Origin: Branchiostoma floridae
Taxonomy: Eukaryota > Chordata > Leptocardii > Amphioxiformes > Branchiostomatidae
Reading direction: 5' to 3'
Assembly (NCBI RefSeq): GCF_000003815.2
Contig: NC_049981.1
Span: forward strand, 18,027,041-18,091,040
DNA length: 64,000 nucleotides
Shown here: positions 52,801-61,500 of the stretch, piece by piece
Layout of the letters: the number at the start of each line of letters is the position of its first letter
Numbering within the stretch: the stretch's first letter is position 1
Notes under the pieces: model-generated
Told to the model about the DNA's origin: nothing
Databases searched by the model: none
What the model saw: the letters and a program-made list of their open reading frames with translations, nothing else
Position numbers and translations under genes: made by a program

Positions 52801-55225
52801 TGGCAGTAACTCTTACTTCAAAGCTGTCCTCTTTCTACATAGTTCCACATAAGAGGTGATGACGGTTAGACATCCAGGTGGTAAGACACACAAGGTACCA
52901 GTTTTCAACGAGATTTGGAAATTAGTAGAAGTTTCAGACAGCATCCAGGTTGCATCGCACTACTACATTTTGTTTGGCATGATGCATTATCAAACTCACA
53001 CACTACGCTATGTCGTGCGAGCGACCAACCACTATATGCACCAATGATCAAATTAACGAAGACCTAATAGATCAGGCTCAGCATGAAGAATAAAATATTT
53101 GAGCTATTGTCCTGACTTCCAAATAAAAGATCTTTCTTTTCAATTTTCCTCCATTATTTATTCAATTTATTCACTGGTTTCTAGCCATTCGGTGGTACGG
53201 CATTATCTTTAGAATCTGTGTTTTGATCAATTTTGCTGGCACCACCCAAATCGGCAAATGCTTAAGTTAAATAATTGAAAACCTGAAAGTTTCCAAATTC
53301 ACTTGCAGAGCTCATTATTATATTTGACCTGCGGCAACCTGATATGTTCAAGGGCAACCTTAGCGTTTGGTTGTGGCTGCCAACTGGGCAAACTGGCTAC
53401 AAAAAATACTTCAAACGACTTACCTCCCTGTCCAACGCTTTGATCAGGATAACCCGGCCGGTGACCTGGTCAACACCTAGAAACTCAGACTCAATGCTGA
53501 AGTAAACATTGTCTTGATCTGGATCTGTGGCCTGCAAAGTGAAGACTGTTGCCCCTGGTAGTGCCAATGAAGAAAATAATATTTTTACATCCAGCAACTT
53601 CATAATCAACTAGAAATCTTACATACAAGATGCAAGATACAAGATCACTTAGTTGTCATTTAGTTGTACAAAAATGATTTGAAGCATATCATTATGATTG
53701 CATTTGCACAGTTTACCATATAACTAGCTGACATGATTAGTTTGACAAACAGCACGTAACACTACTCCCTACTGTACCACACTTTTTGTCTGTAGCCGCA
53801 TTATGTGACGTAGCCGTGAGGTTATCGGGATTGCTCGTATAATGAATGATTTTATTGTACAACAATATTGCATTGGTGACAGTGCATGACAATGCACAGA
53901 TAAGATCCAATCTAAGGCTATTCATCAACATTTCTCATTACTAATTTATTGCATTACTTCATATTGGACTACATCAGGTGAAACCTAATAAGTGATGGAC
54001 AATGTAGTAAAAATTAACACTCAACCAATGTACGTGTCCTCTGCCAGTGCAAGTCCATCAAAGTCATCAAAGTTGGTAAATTGCGGAGAAGCCGTTCCCC
54101 GTACTGAAACATTATTGAAGATGACTAGACAATGTATAAGATGTTACACTAAAAACGACAAGGCCTAGCACCTAGGAAAAAAAAAGTTACCCGACCGATC
54201 CCAGCTAAAACCTACCTATCCTAACCTTTTTTGTTGACCGTGCCCGAAGGGCATAAAAGTTTCGATTAGACATCTGAAAGAAAAAACCCCAACAAAATTC
54301 CAAGTAGCAAATTTTCATTTCACAATCAGTTAACAGATTACTCTTTCCACAGTTGACGTAACCTGTGTAGTAGACATTGTACTTTCATAATCTATTTCTG
54401 GATCAGCAATATTTTGAAATGATGTTGAAAATACCAGTGCATTTAATTGTTAAACTGTATATGATATTTGTTGGATCACTTCGAAATCCAACATTATCCC
54501 TACCTATCATCCCTGATTTTTTCAGCACCTGTGTTTGTAAGATGAAAAGTAAGGTTTGGAAAAAAGCCTCCTTTTTATCTCAGAGCATTAAGTGCTCACA
54601 GGCTGCAAGAGAAAAAACCTTACACTTTACATCTTACAAACATGGCTCATTAACCTTACACTTTACAGACACGGCTCATTAACCATGGTGGTTAATGAGC
54701 CGTGTCTGTAAAGTGAAAGGTTTGGAAAAAAGCCTCCGTTTTTTCTCAGAGCCTGTGTGCTGATAATTATGGTGGTTGATGAGCTGTACACATGTGTCTG
54801 TAAGGTGCTTAGAGTGTAAGGTTTGGAAAAAGCCATGGTGGTAATCTGTAAGATGTAAATATAAGGTTTGTTTCTGCTAAATCTAATGAATCCCCCAGGG
54901 TGCAACTGCAGTGATCAAAGTTCCTTATAGCACTTGGTTGCTTTGTAAGATTTTCTGCAAGATCCTGAAATCTGCCTTGTTTTTTATGTCCAATTTTTGG
55001 CCACTACTGTGTCAATTGTTGTCCTCTCAGAAAAATGAGTAATAGCACAATCCATGACAAAATGAACATGAATGTTTTATAACGACGTGTTTGAACTGGC
55101 TACAGCTAACACAAGCTGTGATGACTTACAGTTTACAGCATCTGATAGGATACGATTAAACCATTCTTACCGGCAAGAAACTGAGCCAGTTGCAGTACCA
55201 AAGTTAGGATGACTTTCAGCAACAT
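12568..55225 (-). CDS. Large non-classical cadherin of CDH23/PCDH15 type, 54 coding exons, 2,541 residues
   Basis: Calcium-dependent adhesion protein of the plasma membrane. I joined 54 exons with GT-AG borders. The total is 7,626 nt and all junctions are in frame; exon coordinates are in the block entries below. The protein has a signal peptide (1-18) and about 14 extracellular cadherin repeats with DxND-type calcium linkers (VNDND, VNDEAP, QNDNAP, MNDNTP, RNDNPP, INDNSP, TNDNAP and others). A membrane-adjacent domain (VYILSENQQVLLTVDRAP) like those of CDH23 and PCDH15 precedes a span at about 1675-1698. The cytoplasmic tail is about 840 residues, rich in Ser/Pro/Arg, with NPAY (1749-1752), NPLY (2051-2054) and C-terminal PISLI. 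CDH23 has 27 repeats and PCDH15 has 11, so strict orthology is unclear; an invertebrate Cad87A-like family is another option. There is no laminin-G or EGF domain. Confidence 0.88.
12970..13235. repeat. Dispersed repeat, family A, copy 3
   Basis: Carries aatacaacaggatgtattcc, then tttcaatgcaagatgcacca, tgtaacaacagcaattcc and aagtgcattcgattgattct in the same order as copy 1. It lies in the last intron of the cadherin gene. Confidence 0.65.
15994..16377. repeat. 68-bp minisatellite overlapping the end of cadherin exon 50
   Basis: About five and a half copies of a 68-bp unit that starts catcctgtgctgtctcct and contains cagcaccagtaagtaaaca. One copy has an internal partial duplication (16310-16350). 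The last copy runs into exon 50 (16376-16537), so each unit carries a degenerate copy of that exon's 3' end and donor. Confidence 0.85.
18574..20359. mobile_element. Candidate 1.79-kb element with 16-bp terminal inverted repeats
   Basis: ATATTTCAGCCATACC (18574-18589) recurs exactly inverted at 20344-20359. The right end also holds a palindrome (ccataccatatatggtatgg) and a GAAA microsatellite (20279-20307). A 143-codon plus-strand frame (18998-19429) has no recognisable transposase motif. No target duplication was identified. It lies in the intron between cadherin exons 47 and 48. Confidence 0.5.
20279..20307 (+). repeat. GAAA microsatellite
   Basis: About seven perfect gaaa units. Confidence 0.95.
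21348..21380. repeat. Perfect 14-bp hairpin
   Basis: ccaaggagctttta (21348-21361), a five-base loop, then the exact complement (21367-21380). It lies in a cadherin intron. Confidence 0.8.
21483..21504 (+). repeat. CA dinucleotide microsatellite
   Basis: A run of about 10 ca units lies in the intron just 3' (minus strand) of cadherin exon 46. A G12 run is also present near 21718-21730. Confidence 0.9.
23404..28706 (-). CDS. Cadherin block G: exons 39-43, membrane span and proximal tail
   Basis: Exons: 28576-28706, 28226-28281, 27424-27529, 24605-24638, 23404-23557. Exon 39 holds the span (ILIGLGAVLFVGTVSLICIT) followed by CLKH. Two small exons (56 and 34 nt) were found by frame logic: without 28226-28281 the phases on either side do not join. 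Exon 41 reads VASKDPKETQVKT... GVQNPAYDRR and gives the first NPxY motif. Exon 43 reads YSQVQPKSEYSMSMDKK... GILKKSTPRT. Confidence 0.8.
23590..23790. repeat. SINE-like repeat
   Basis: A segment with ctaaaggtaaaaaggtaaag, then a body with gggtggttatccactgt-like text and tttttacacctgtgtgcgga, resembling the body of the element at about 33390-33660. Family membership is inferred from that resemblance. Confidence 0.4.
24639..27423. other. 2.8-kb cadherin intron with repeats
   Basis: Intron between exons 41 and 42. It holds a copy of dispersed family B (about 24950-25110), a SINE-like segment (about 25430-25640) and a segment at about 26100-26540, rich in agtact/tgacag motifs, that resembles 52350-52640. 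No coding signature was found. Confidence 0.5.
24950..25110. repeat. Dispersed repeat, family B, copy 1
   Basis: Shares gaagaatctattattcag, tgtgttcagtcatttgttca and gttttggcgttcccagatga with a copy at about 59945-60100. Weaker related segments lie near 27950-28060, 46740-46790 and 50750-50820 (inverted). Confidence 0.65.
28735..29035. repeat. Dispersed repeat, family A, copy 4 (inverted relative to copy 2)
   Basis: Contains ttttgatgtgaaatgtgcca, complementary to a block of the 7750-8070 copy, and aaagtgcattcaaattatt as in copy 1. A GC-rich segment (accgagggtgatgcggagta) corresponds inverted to the one near 7970-8040. Confidence 0.6.
29211..36048 (-). CDS. Cadherin block F: exons 30-38, last cadherin repeats and membrane-adjacent domain
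   Basis: Exons: 35916-36048, 35232-35486, 34711-34757, 34078-34171, 33145-33287, 32407-32490, 31846-31922, 29686-29754, 29211-29265. They encode repeat 13 (ending KDTNDNAPRF), a divergent repeat 14 (FRLDRTGGSLVT, then YFKLLIQAVD) and the membrane-adjacent domain (VYILSENQQVLLTVDRAPAD, GLEVVVDDIQYH, SDVTVHGVD). This last region follows the pattern known in CDH23 and PCDH15 just outside the membrane. Repeat 14 has an unusual Cys pair (HSCNF and RTPCP). Confidence 0.82.
30446..31520. mobile_element. 1,075-bp MITE with 25-bp terminal inverted repeats and TTA duplication
   Basis: The terminal repeats begin agccccggtcacaagaatcg (left 30446-30470; exact complement at 31496-31520). TTA flanks both ends (30443-30445 and 31521-31523), as expected for the PIF/Harbinger superfamily. 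A degraded subterminal copy (gccgtggtcacaagaatcgt) lies near 30559. There is no transposase. It lies in the intron between cadherin exons 36 and 37. Confidence 0.85.
33390..33660 (+). repeat. tRNA-derived SINE
   Basis: A strong B box (gggttcaaatcccc, 33430-33443) follows a degenerate A-box region. The body contains cttaggaaaggcactttaca and cttcgattggggaggcaaaa. It lies in a cadherin intron. Confidence 0.75.
34960..35070. repeat. Dispersed repeat, family C fragment
   Basis: ttgaaaacccaacccctgaa followed by atggcatttcctgcattttt is the inverted form of gtgcaggaaatggcgtttca, seen at about 61615 and, diverged, at 61955 and 62135. Confidence 0.55.
36527..40423 (-). CDS. Cadherin block E: exons 23-29, repeats 9-12
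   Basis: Exons: 40250-40423, 39848-39984, 39298-39411, 38514-38694, 37864-38078, 37274-37468, 36527-36640. They carry calcium-linker motifs IVDINDNSPVF, VLDVNDVPPTF, VLDVNDHAPSF and VTDVDDSEPYF. The repeat signatures ARPVDYE, RRLDREVQEYY and SASDADS are intact. The linkers VNDVPP and VDDSEP depart from the DxNDN consensus, so calcium binding there may be weaker. Confidence 0.85.
36640..36890 (+). mobile_element. Degenerate LINE fragment
   Basis: A plus-strand frame-shifted remnant reads FFFPK, then TIKEWNELEPSVAESHSQFK, the sort of C-terminal tail seen after the reverse transcriptase of non-LTR elements. It abuts the acceptor of cadherin exon 29. Confidence 0.55.
40600..41120 (+). repeat. 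Minisatellite of about 30-bp units (about 17 copies)
   Basis: The unit resembles aggcatctcagcaccatgta followed by cttgcagaaa. Copies become more diverged toward 41100. It is open in several frames only because the unit has few stops. It lies in the intron between cadherin exons 22 and 23. Confidence 0.9.
41298..44371 (-). CDS. Cadherin block D: exons 17-22, repeats 6-8
   Basis: Exons: 44299-44371, 43690-43824, 43144-43297, 42485-42659, 42024-42158 (one end may shift by a base; frame needs 136 nt), 41298-41522. Motifs are DMNDNTPVFEEDEY, ATDADSGPNQALVYSL, ATDFGAPARSG, the degenerate linker LEGNNKAPTF, GRELDRETAAMFEL and EDRNDNPPVF. The GNN linker lacks the acidic residues needed for a full calcium site. 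Confidence 0.84.
42735..42990 (+). repeat. tRNA-derived SINE
   Basis: A B box (ggttcaaatccca, 42762-42774) lies 3' of tggtaactgggagaccc. The body ends with ctacacaaacagcaaggaaa, a motif also seen inverted near 32000. Confidence 0.7.
44772..47490 (-). CDS. Cadherin block C: exons 12-16, repeats 4-6
   Basis: Exons: 47338-47490, 46845-47009, 46206-46276, 45685-45922, 44772-45017. Motifs are LEDQNDNAPIF, FAIDPISGIITLAGSLDYED, VLDYNDVQPIF, AVDYED and TAKDSGTPALS. The exon 14-15 junction (phase 2) is fixed by the codon for the Arg before FAIDPISG. Confidence 0.86.
46038..46078. repeat. Perfect 16-bp hairpin
   Basis: tgtcatctttgaaggt (46038-46053) and its exact complement (46063-46078) flank a nine-base loop. 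It lies in a cadherin intron. Confidence 0.8.
47791..51331 (-). CDS. Cadherin block B: exons 6-11, repeats 2-4
   Basis: Exons: 51239-51331, 50576-50680, 50009-50128, 49012-49093, 48386-48498, 47791-47976. Motifs are EVEDPDSGPGGAYQF, FDIDPISGLILLSKPLDYE, the degenerate linker KDTEDEPPVF, ARPLDRDAYLDKFG and EDVNDEAPTF. Exons 9 and 10 join in phase 1 through a donor at GGAGGAA/gtaagt. Confidence 0.86.
49195..49990 (+). repeat. Minisatellite with 40-bp monomers in a 122-bp higher-order unit
   Basis: The monomer resembles cctgtccttggtgctgaaca followed by ctatctacacatagtaacag. Three monomer types (catagtaacag, catgtagtaacag, cataaaacaag) alternate in fixed order. The diagnostic ctactcacatg recurs at about 49433, 49555, 49678 and 49799. 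It lies in the intron between cadherin exons 8 and 9. Confidence 0.9.
50400..50424 (+). repeat. GATAAT microsatellite
   Basis: Four perfect gataat units in a cadherin intron. Confidence 0.85.
51893..55225 (-). CDS. Cadherin block A: exons 1-5, signal peptide and repeat 1
   Basis: Exons: 55171-55225, 54026-54103, 53424-53554, 52775-52834, 51893-51982. The ATG at 55225 opens MLLKVILTLVLQLAQFLA, a good signal peptide. Repeat 1 begins PQFTNFDDFDGLALAEDTYI and continues TLQATDPDQDN, IKALDRE and SDVNDNDPKF. The first exon is small and short of homology, but its phase fits and the signal peptide is expected there. Confidence 0.84.
52350..52640. repeat. Dispersed repeat related to 26100-26540
   Basis: Both segments share gtgacatttcaataaatcag-like and agtgaaatgttact-like blocks, and both are in cadherin introns. 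Divergence is high, so this is a tentative family call. Confidence 0.4.
54659..54715. repeat. Perfect palindrome with 27-bp arms
   Basis: The arms are 54659-54685 and 54689-54715 (left arm starts cactttacagacacggctca), with a three-base spacer. It sits in a local cluster (about 54530-54870) of repeated ctttacag, aaggtttggaaaaa and gctcattaacc motifs in both orientations. It lies in the first cadherin intron region. Confidence 0.9.
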
Positions 55226-57260
55226 CTTCAAGAAATCATGCCACCATTTCTCGTAGACGCTCACGGTGCTTGCTCCAGGTGAATGGATATGTTGTCAATG
55301 GCTAGAGAACACATAGCAAGAAATCCCATCTTTCAGTATGCATTAAAGCATGCGTATAGATGCAATTTGTTCATGAATGTACTCCTTTACGTGTATTTTA
55401 CAAATGCTTTATGTGTATGTAAAGGTTACATTTTGTTAACTTCAGCATGACATTTGTGATACAACAGCCATTGTCATATTTGTTTGATAATGATGTACAT
55501 AAATCAGTGACAGAAACTATTCAAGATCATTTTGTTTTCCATTGTCAGCATTTTATTACTTAAGGACAGGGGTGGCTAAATATTTATAAGACTTTTACGA
55601 AATTCATACAAGTATCATGGACTTTACAGATGCATACAATCCGCTTTTAAGAAATATACAAATCCTACGGAATTCAAGTTTTAAGAAATTCATATGATTT
55701 TACTAATAGTAAGGCTCACATGTGTATTCCGTAAAAGTCGTATGTTTATTATTAGTGGATCATATGAATTCCAAAGATTCGACTGTTTCTTAGGAGTGGA
55801 TCGTATGAATTCCTCAAAATTTGTACTATGTTTTCAAAGGGTGGATCGTATGCATTTTGTAATATTAGTAAGAATACTTACTAAAATATAAGTTACCCCA
55901 TTCTTACTAATAGTTTGTGGCAACAGTCTCAAACACAAAACAATCCAACACATGCTTTGTAGGTGCTGATATCTACCTACTTTGTAGTCTATGATATGTG
56001 CGAGGAACAATTCACTTACCTATTTTGTCTTTCCTCAGATGGAACCTAGTCCTGTCTCTAAACAATTACATGAAGGAACTTGAACACACAATGGGCTGAA
56101 GTCAGTTGAACGTCATCTTTAGGGCGGACGTACCGTAAGCATAAGACCAGTATGCCTCATCAATGCTTTGCACTTAGCACGATTACGACCACATCTTTCT
56201 TCATCTCCTAGCAATCCAACAGAATTTGAAGGTCATAATCCTTTTCGGTTATAAAGAGGAACAGATTTAACACGCAAGCCCTTTCATTTCCATGAATGGT
56301 ACTAATTTATTATTTAAAAGCTCTTTTATGTCCGTGTGTTCCCTAGAGGCCTGTCAAAGCATGTATACCTCAATGTGGAGTTATTTCTAAAATGCTGATA
56401 TTATCAGCAAATTGTATGATGCAAAAATGATTTACTGCATTTTAATAAACTATCAATAAGATGGTTGATTCAGAATTCACTGACCAGAGTATCTGATTGT
56501 TGTTTGCACTACTGTAACAATGCTTTCAAAGAATTATAGCAGAACTGTTAGTCATCTGCAGTGATTCACCACCTGCAGGACTATTGTTTGCAGCATACAT
56601 GCAGGGATGGTCCATTTTTCAGATTAAGTCTTTCAAGGGGTGTTACTTTTCAATAATTCTGCATTCTTTTTCTCCAAAATGCGGCAATGTTTGATACCCA
56701 TATTTTCACTCCACTTATGAGGCATTAGGTCTGATTCATGAATTCATAGGCTAAAACACTAGACATGGGCAAGCAACCTGTCCTTGGTGCTGAATTCTAT
56801 ATTTAATAAATCACATAATATTATTAATTCTATATTTGATAAATACAGTTGAAGCAATCAACACACACATACTATTGCTCACCAATTGCACCATCCACAA
56901 ACACCTGTTTATTTCTCTGGACCAAGAAGTTATGAGACACCGGACATGCACACTCTGGACAGGGTCACAGTCTTTAGGACAGGACATTAAGCTGTGGTCT
57001 ACTGATCACTGTGCTTGTCGAAAAGAGCTAGGGGAATTTTTTACAATGAATTGTATATATTGTCTGTCTTCACTGTCACAACAAGTGGAAGAATTGCTCT
57101 TCATTGAGCTAAACTGGTTGAAGATAACTTTTATTAGTGGTAATCTTTTTTTTTTTTTTTTTTCCAAAAAATTGGAGCGAGCGAATCCGTGAACCAAGAA
57201 ATTAAATTGGTGTGGCCTAAAGAACATAAAAATTACAGAACCAACAACTGAATGAATTCA
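55226..57260. other. Upstream region of the cadherin gene
   Basis: Spacer between the cadherin start codon and the 3' end of the SRA gene, both on the minus strand. A consensus donor (gtaagt on the minus strand, 56015-56020) could end a non-coding 5' exon near 56021, with an acceptor near 55300-55310. One copy of the tgtccttggtgctgaa motif lies near 56780. A T-rich run is at about 57147-57164. I see no coding region. Confidence 0.45.
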
Positions 57261-58544
57261 ACATATTTTATTTGTCAAAAATACGTAATTACATTTTACT
57301 AAAGATCTGAAACCGACAACTTGAATCTTAAAAACGATCTTGTCCATTGAAAAACTTCAGACAAGACTAACATTTGACAACATCACAATTTCACAACATA
57401 TCTCTAAAAACCATGGTATTGAAATTCTAACTCAAAAGTTCATCTCTGTTGTTAGATGTCATTGTATTGGAAATTACAGTTCAACTTTGATCTAGTATCT
57501 AAACCCAATTAAAGATGCCGATTAACTATTTTACATTATAGGCATTTTCCCATCACCTTACCTGAGAACTGAGAACATGGCAGTGCATTTCAAAACTTGG
57601 AAGCAATTGCACCTAACTACTGGCCAAGTACGTTAAGTTATACACAATTAGAGTTACAACTTGTCTACTTTTTGAAAATTACTTAAAAGTCTATGCTTTC
57701 ATTTATACCTAACAGAGGTTGTCCTAGTGTTGGAATTGTTAATTTCAAACTTCATTTCAACATTATTGCGAGTTCTATGCTACTATTTCATTTTTTTCTT
57801 TACTGCACCTAAGCCCAACAGCCCACATGGTCTTTCCCATACAATTTTACAAACAGGGTGAAAATAATTGACATTCATCTACAGCTCTGGCTCCTGAAAT
57901 AGGAAAAAGGAATTGTTATTTTTTTGTCATATGGTTGCACAATGTTGTCAACTTAGTATTCACCATTCTTGCTCATGATTTTCCATAGCAATGAATGAAT
58001 GAATCAATCAATCAATCAATCAATCAACGAACTATCTATCTTTTTATCTATCTATCTTTCTGCTCTATCTGTAATCTATCCATAACTAAAATTCCATCCA
58101 TCTAGCTTTCTTACCATTATCATTCCCTATCCATATTACTTATTTATCTATCATAACAGATCTATCTCTATGGTACACAAAACCTTCATTTTTTGCTAGA
58201 ACAGCCTGAAAAGAACAGACCTGAAAAAATCTGTGGACCTATCGTTGGACCAATTAGATCTACATCCATCATACAATTTGAACATGATTTCTAGCACTCA
58301 AAGAGACCTGATAACTGTACTCGTACTCGTGTTTTGCTCTCCAAAATAGGATATAGGATAACTGTATTACTATAGACCTGGACCTGATCCTCTGGAACTG
58401 GATCAGACCTGGACCTGAGTTTTCTGTAGACGTAACAGTATCAATATTTGTCATAGACACTAACTTTCTCTGTAGATACAACATGGAATAAACATATATA
58501 ATGATTGGATATAACCAGGCACATTAACCTGTATTCAGCATCCT
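57261..58544 (-). other. Probable 3' untranslated region of the SRA gene
   Basis: A minus-strand AATAAA (plus-strand tttatt, about 57267-57272) lies about 1.28 kb beyond the stop codon. Simple repeats (aatc units at about 58006-58026, then tatc units to about 58055) are within this stretch. The UTR extent is inferred. Confidence 0.45.
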
Positions 58545-61500
58545 TCAGTCAGCGTCTGTCTCTGTTCCTGTTGCCATGGAGATGCCTGAGTCACTGTCTG
58601 CCTTGTTTGTGTCTGAATCAGAACCCTGAACAGAGCATGGTGGGACACAAGTATAAGGGAAAAATGTTTTATGTCTGGATACCCGACCTGGTACATGTAT
58701 TTCTGCCAAAAAACTTTCCATTGTCGGGTGATGAAGTGTTGGTTTATATAATAATTAGACCCAACCTACCTTAGCAAAATCTGCCGACGCTCACGTTTTT
58801 TAAATTTATCAGCCACTGGTGAGGGACATAAAATTTTTGATCTCACATCTGAGTGGTGAAATTCAAACAAAATTTTTTCGTCAAACAAAATTGAGAGGAC
58901 CATAAAAAAACTTGTGGAACACTGATGTAGACCGAAACGACAGATCGTGATCAGTGCCTGCCCAAAGCCCAAAGTGCTTAGGTTGATACATGTAGAAATC
59001 AGCTGCACTGTTCAGAACTTACCGAGCTCTCTCCATGTGTAGGTAGGGTCCATGGTGGGGGGGCTTGGTCCGGACACCTACTCAGCACAAACTTGTACAC
59101 CCCAAATCCTGACAACCCAGTCGTGAACCAGAACTTATCTACTGAGTACAGACCTGCAAAATAAAAAGTCACTTCTAGTCATTACAGCTTAATTACAAAG
59201 AAAAGTTTGCATTTGAACAATTAAGGTCTCATTCATGTATCACTCTGAGTGTATGCTCTAATGAAGTATTAGACTCTAAAGAGTACCAAGCAAAAAAGAA
59301 AACGGCTGCATGAACATATGTTTATAGCAGTGGGAAATTCCCTTTTAGCGAGCCCAACTGATCTAAAACATCAAAGCTGTGGAAGCTTGTTTGTAACCAA
59401 GAAATCAGCAGGTAACTTTCGACAGCTTCACACTAGGGCGTTACACAGTCATGGGTCGGGGTGCGGTCGTACAAATAATTTGATTACCGGTTGTGAAATA
59501 CTTACCATCATATCTGTACCCTTCCTCTGGGGCAAATGCGCTGTCCAGCTTGTAGCCTCTCATCACCCGAACTGGCTGACGGGTTTCCACGCTGACACTT
59601 AACGCCAAGTTTCCTTCAAGGGGAGAATAGAGGACTAAGTCATGTTTTTTTTTAGAAGAGCTGAATTTTCTTTTGAATAAATCAGGCAATTATTGGAAGC
59701 GATACGTTACAACATGGAATAATGGCAGGATGGTGACAACACTTACCTCTAGTCAGAGTCTGGTCTTTAGACTGTGGAGCAGTGCGAAGGTTCTGAGAAA
59801 CAGTCATATGAACATGTTGGAAGGACATCTCTATGGTGACTTCATTATTTTTGTCCGTTTCAAAAAATATCAGAAAACGGATACAAATGCAAAAGAATGC
59901 AAACTGACAACACGAAAAGTCAATTCCAAAGTCAAAGAAGATGTGAAAGAACAAATATGAAGAATCTATTGTTCAGCATACCATACTCTGTGTGTGCAGT
60001 CATTTGTTTAACCTTCCTGACCACTTAAAGAATTTATCATGAAGATAACTTTGCCAAACTTCTTTCTTCACAAGCTTCATCAGTTTTGGGGTTCCCAGAG
60101 GATGTGGACATTCTGGAGTCCGTTACACATGTGAGAAGTTACAGAAATGTGCCAGAAATCTATCAGTTCTCTTTGCAACTTGTGCCTGGCTACAACAGAG
60201 CAGCACCACATCCCTACCTTGGGGTTGGCCTTTGTTCCCTTCAGATCACGTCCACCTGTGGGATCAAACGAGAAATGAAGTACATTTGTATAGACAGTCA
60301 AGGTTTGAGCGAGGCTCAAGGTTTCTTTCATGTATCACTCTGCATGCGCACCCTTAAGATAAATTTAGTACCAAAAATAAAACGTCAGCATGAACGTGTG
60401 TTTATAGCGGTGGAAAATTCCACTTTAGCCAGCCCAACTGATCTAAAACATCAAAGAGGTGGAAGCTTGGTTGTAACTGAGAAATTAGCAGGTAATTTTT
60501 GTCAGCTGCATGTTAGGGAAGAAGTACACAAACTCAGGTTTGGAGTGGTGCAGTCGTATGCAAGCAGCATGGCAGTGTCTCTTGCAGTTTTTAATTGCCA
60601 TAAAAAGAGACTAGATGTCAGGTGGTTGTTTTTACACAATGAAGGGTAAATGTTCTCAACATAGAATCAATACTTTTCATGTAGTTTCCTATGGAATGCA
60701 TATGCATTTTTATATGGCCAGGCTCGGGAAATGTTGCCAAATGGTGTTGTATCATTAATGACATGTGCAATGACAATCATACGCAGATTCGAGAAAAAGC
60801 AGTTTGTGTGGTTCAATTTCGTCTATTCACCACCCAGGTTGATTGCCTGGCTGAGTATGGACATTACATTTTCCAACAACACTCAATGAAATGACTTATG
60901 ACTATTGACAAGTCTATCCACACATTCTGCGTAACTAAGATAGGCATTTCTGACCAACCTTCACCGGTGTAGGTGAAGCACTCCCCGTAGTCCAGGTCGT
61001 CTTCGTAACCTCCCGACAACACCAAGGAGTAACATCCCTCGTAGTCATTACCATGGATACCAGCAACTGTGGGTCTGTCAATAAAACAATCAGTCACAAC
61101 AACCCTTTGGTGCAACACACTAGCTTCACAGGCATACATCAGTGATATCTTGTTTAATCTAACCTACCTACCTGTCTAACCTAACTTCTGTGTATTGAAA
61201 TCTGAACATCTACATATGGGTTCTCCCCCCCCAAATATCCCCGCAAGGGGCAAGGTGGGGGGGTGGTGTAATTGAGGTCCCGGGCTAAAGCGGGCAGGCC
61301 TCCCACCTGGCATGGAATTAGACTCAAGGGTGGGAGGCAGGGCATTCCATGCCAGGCAGGGCATTCCACTCTGGAATGGTTCTAGGAGGGTCTGCATGCC
61401 TTTTTCCGTTAACCGTTACGAGCCATTTTAATTTACCGTTAATCGTTACCGACCCGCTTTAATTCACCATTAAGCGTTATAGGTATATTCTTCGTGAAGC

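Noticed and set aside
61181-61397. Pro-rich minus-strand frames
   Set aside because: They come from a GC-rich intronic repeat. They lack splice signals and do not fit the SRA gene phases.
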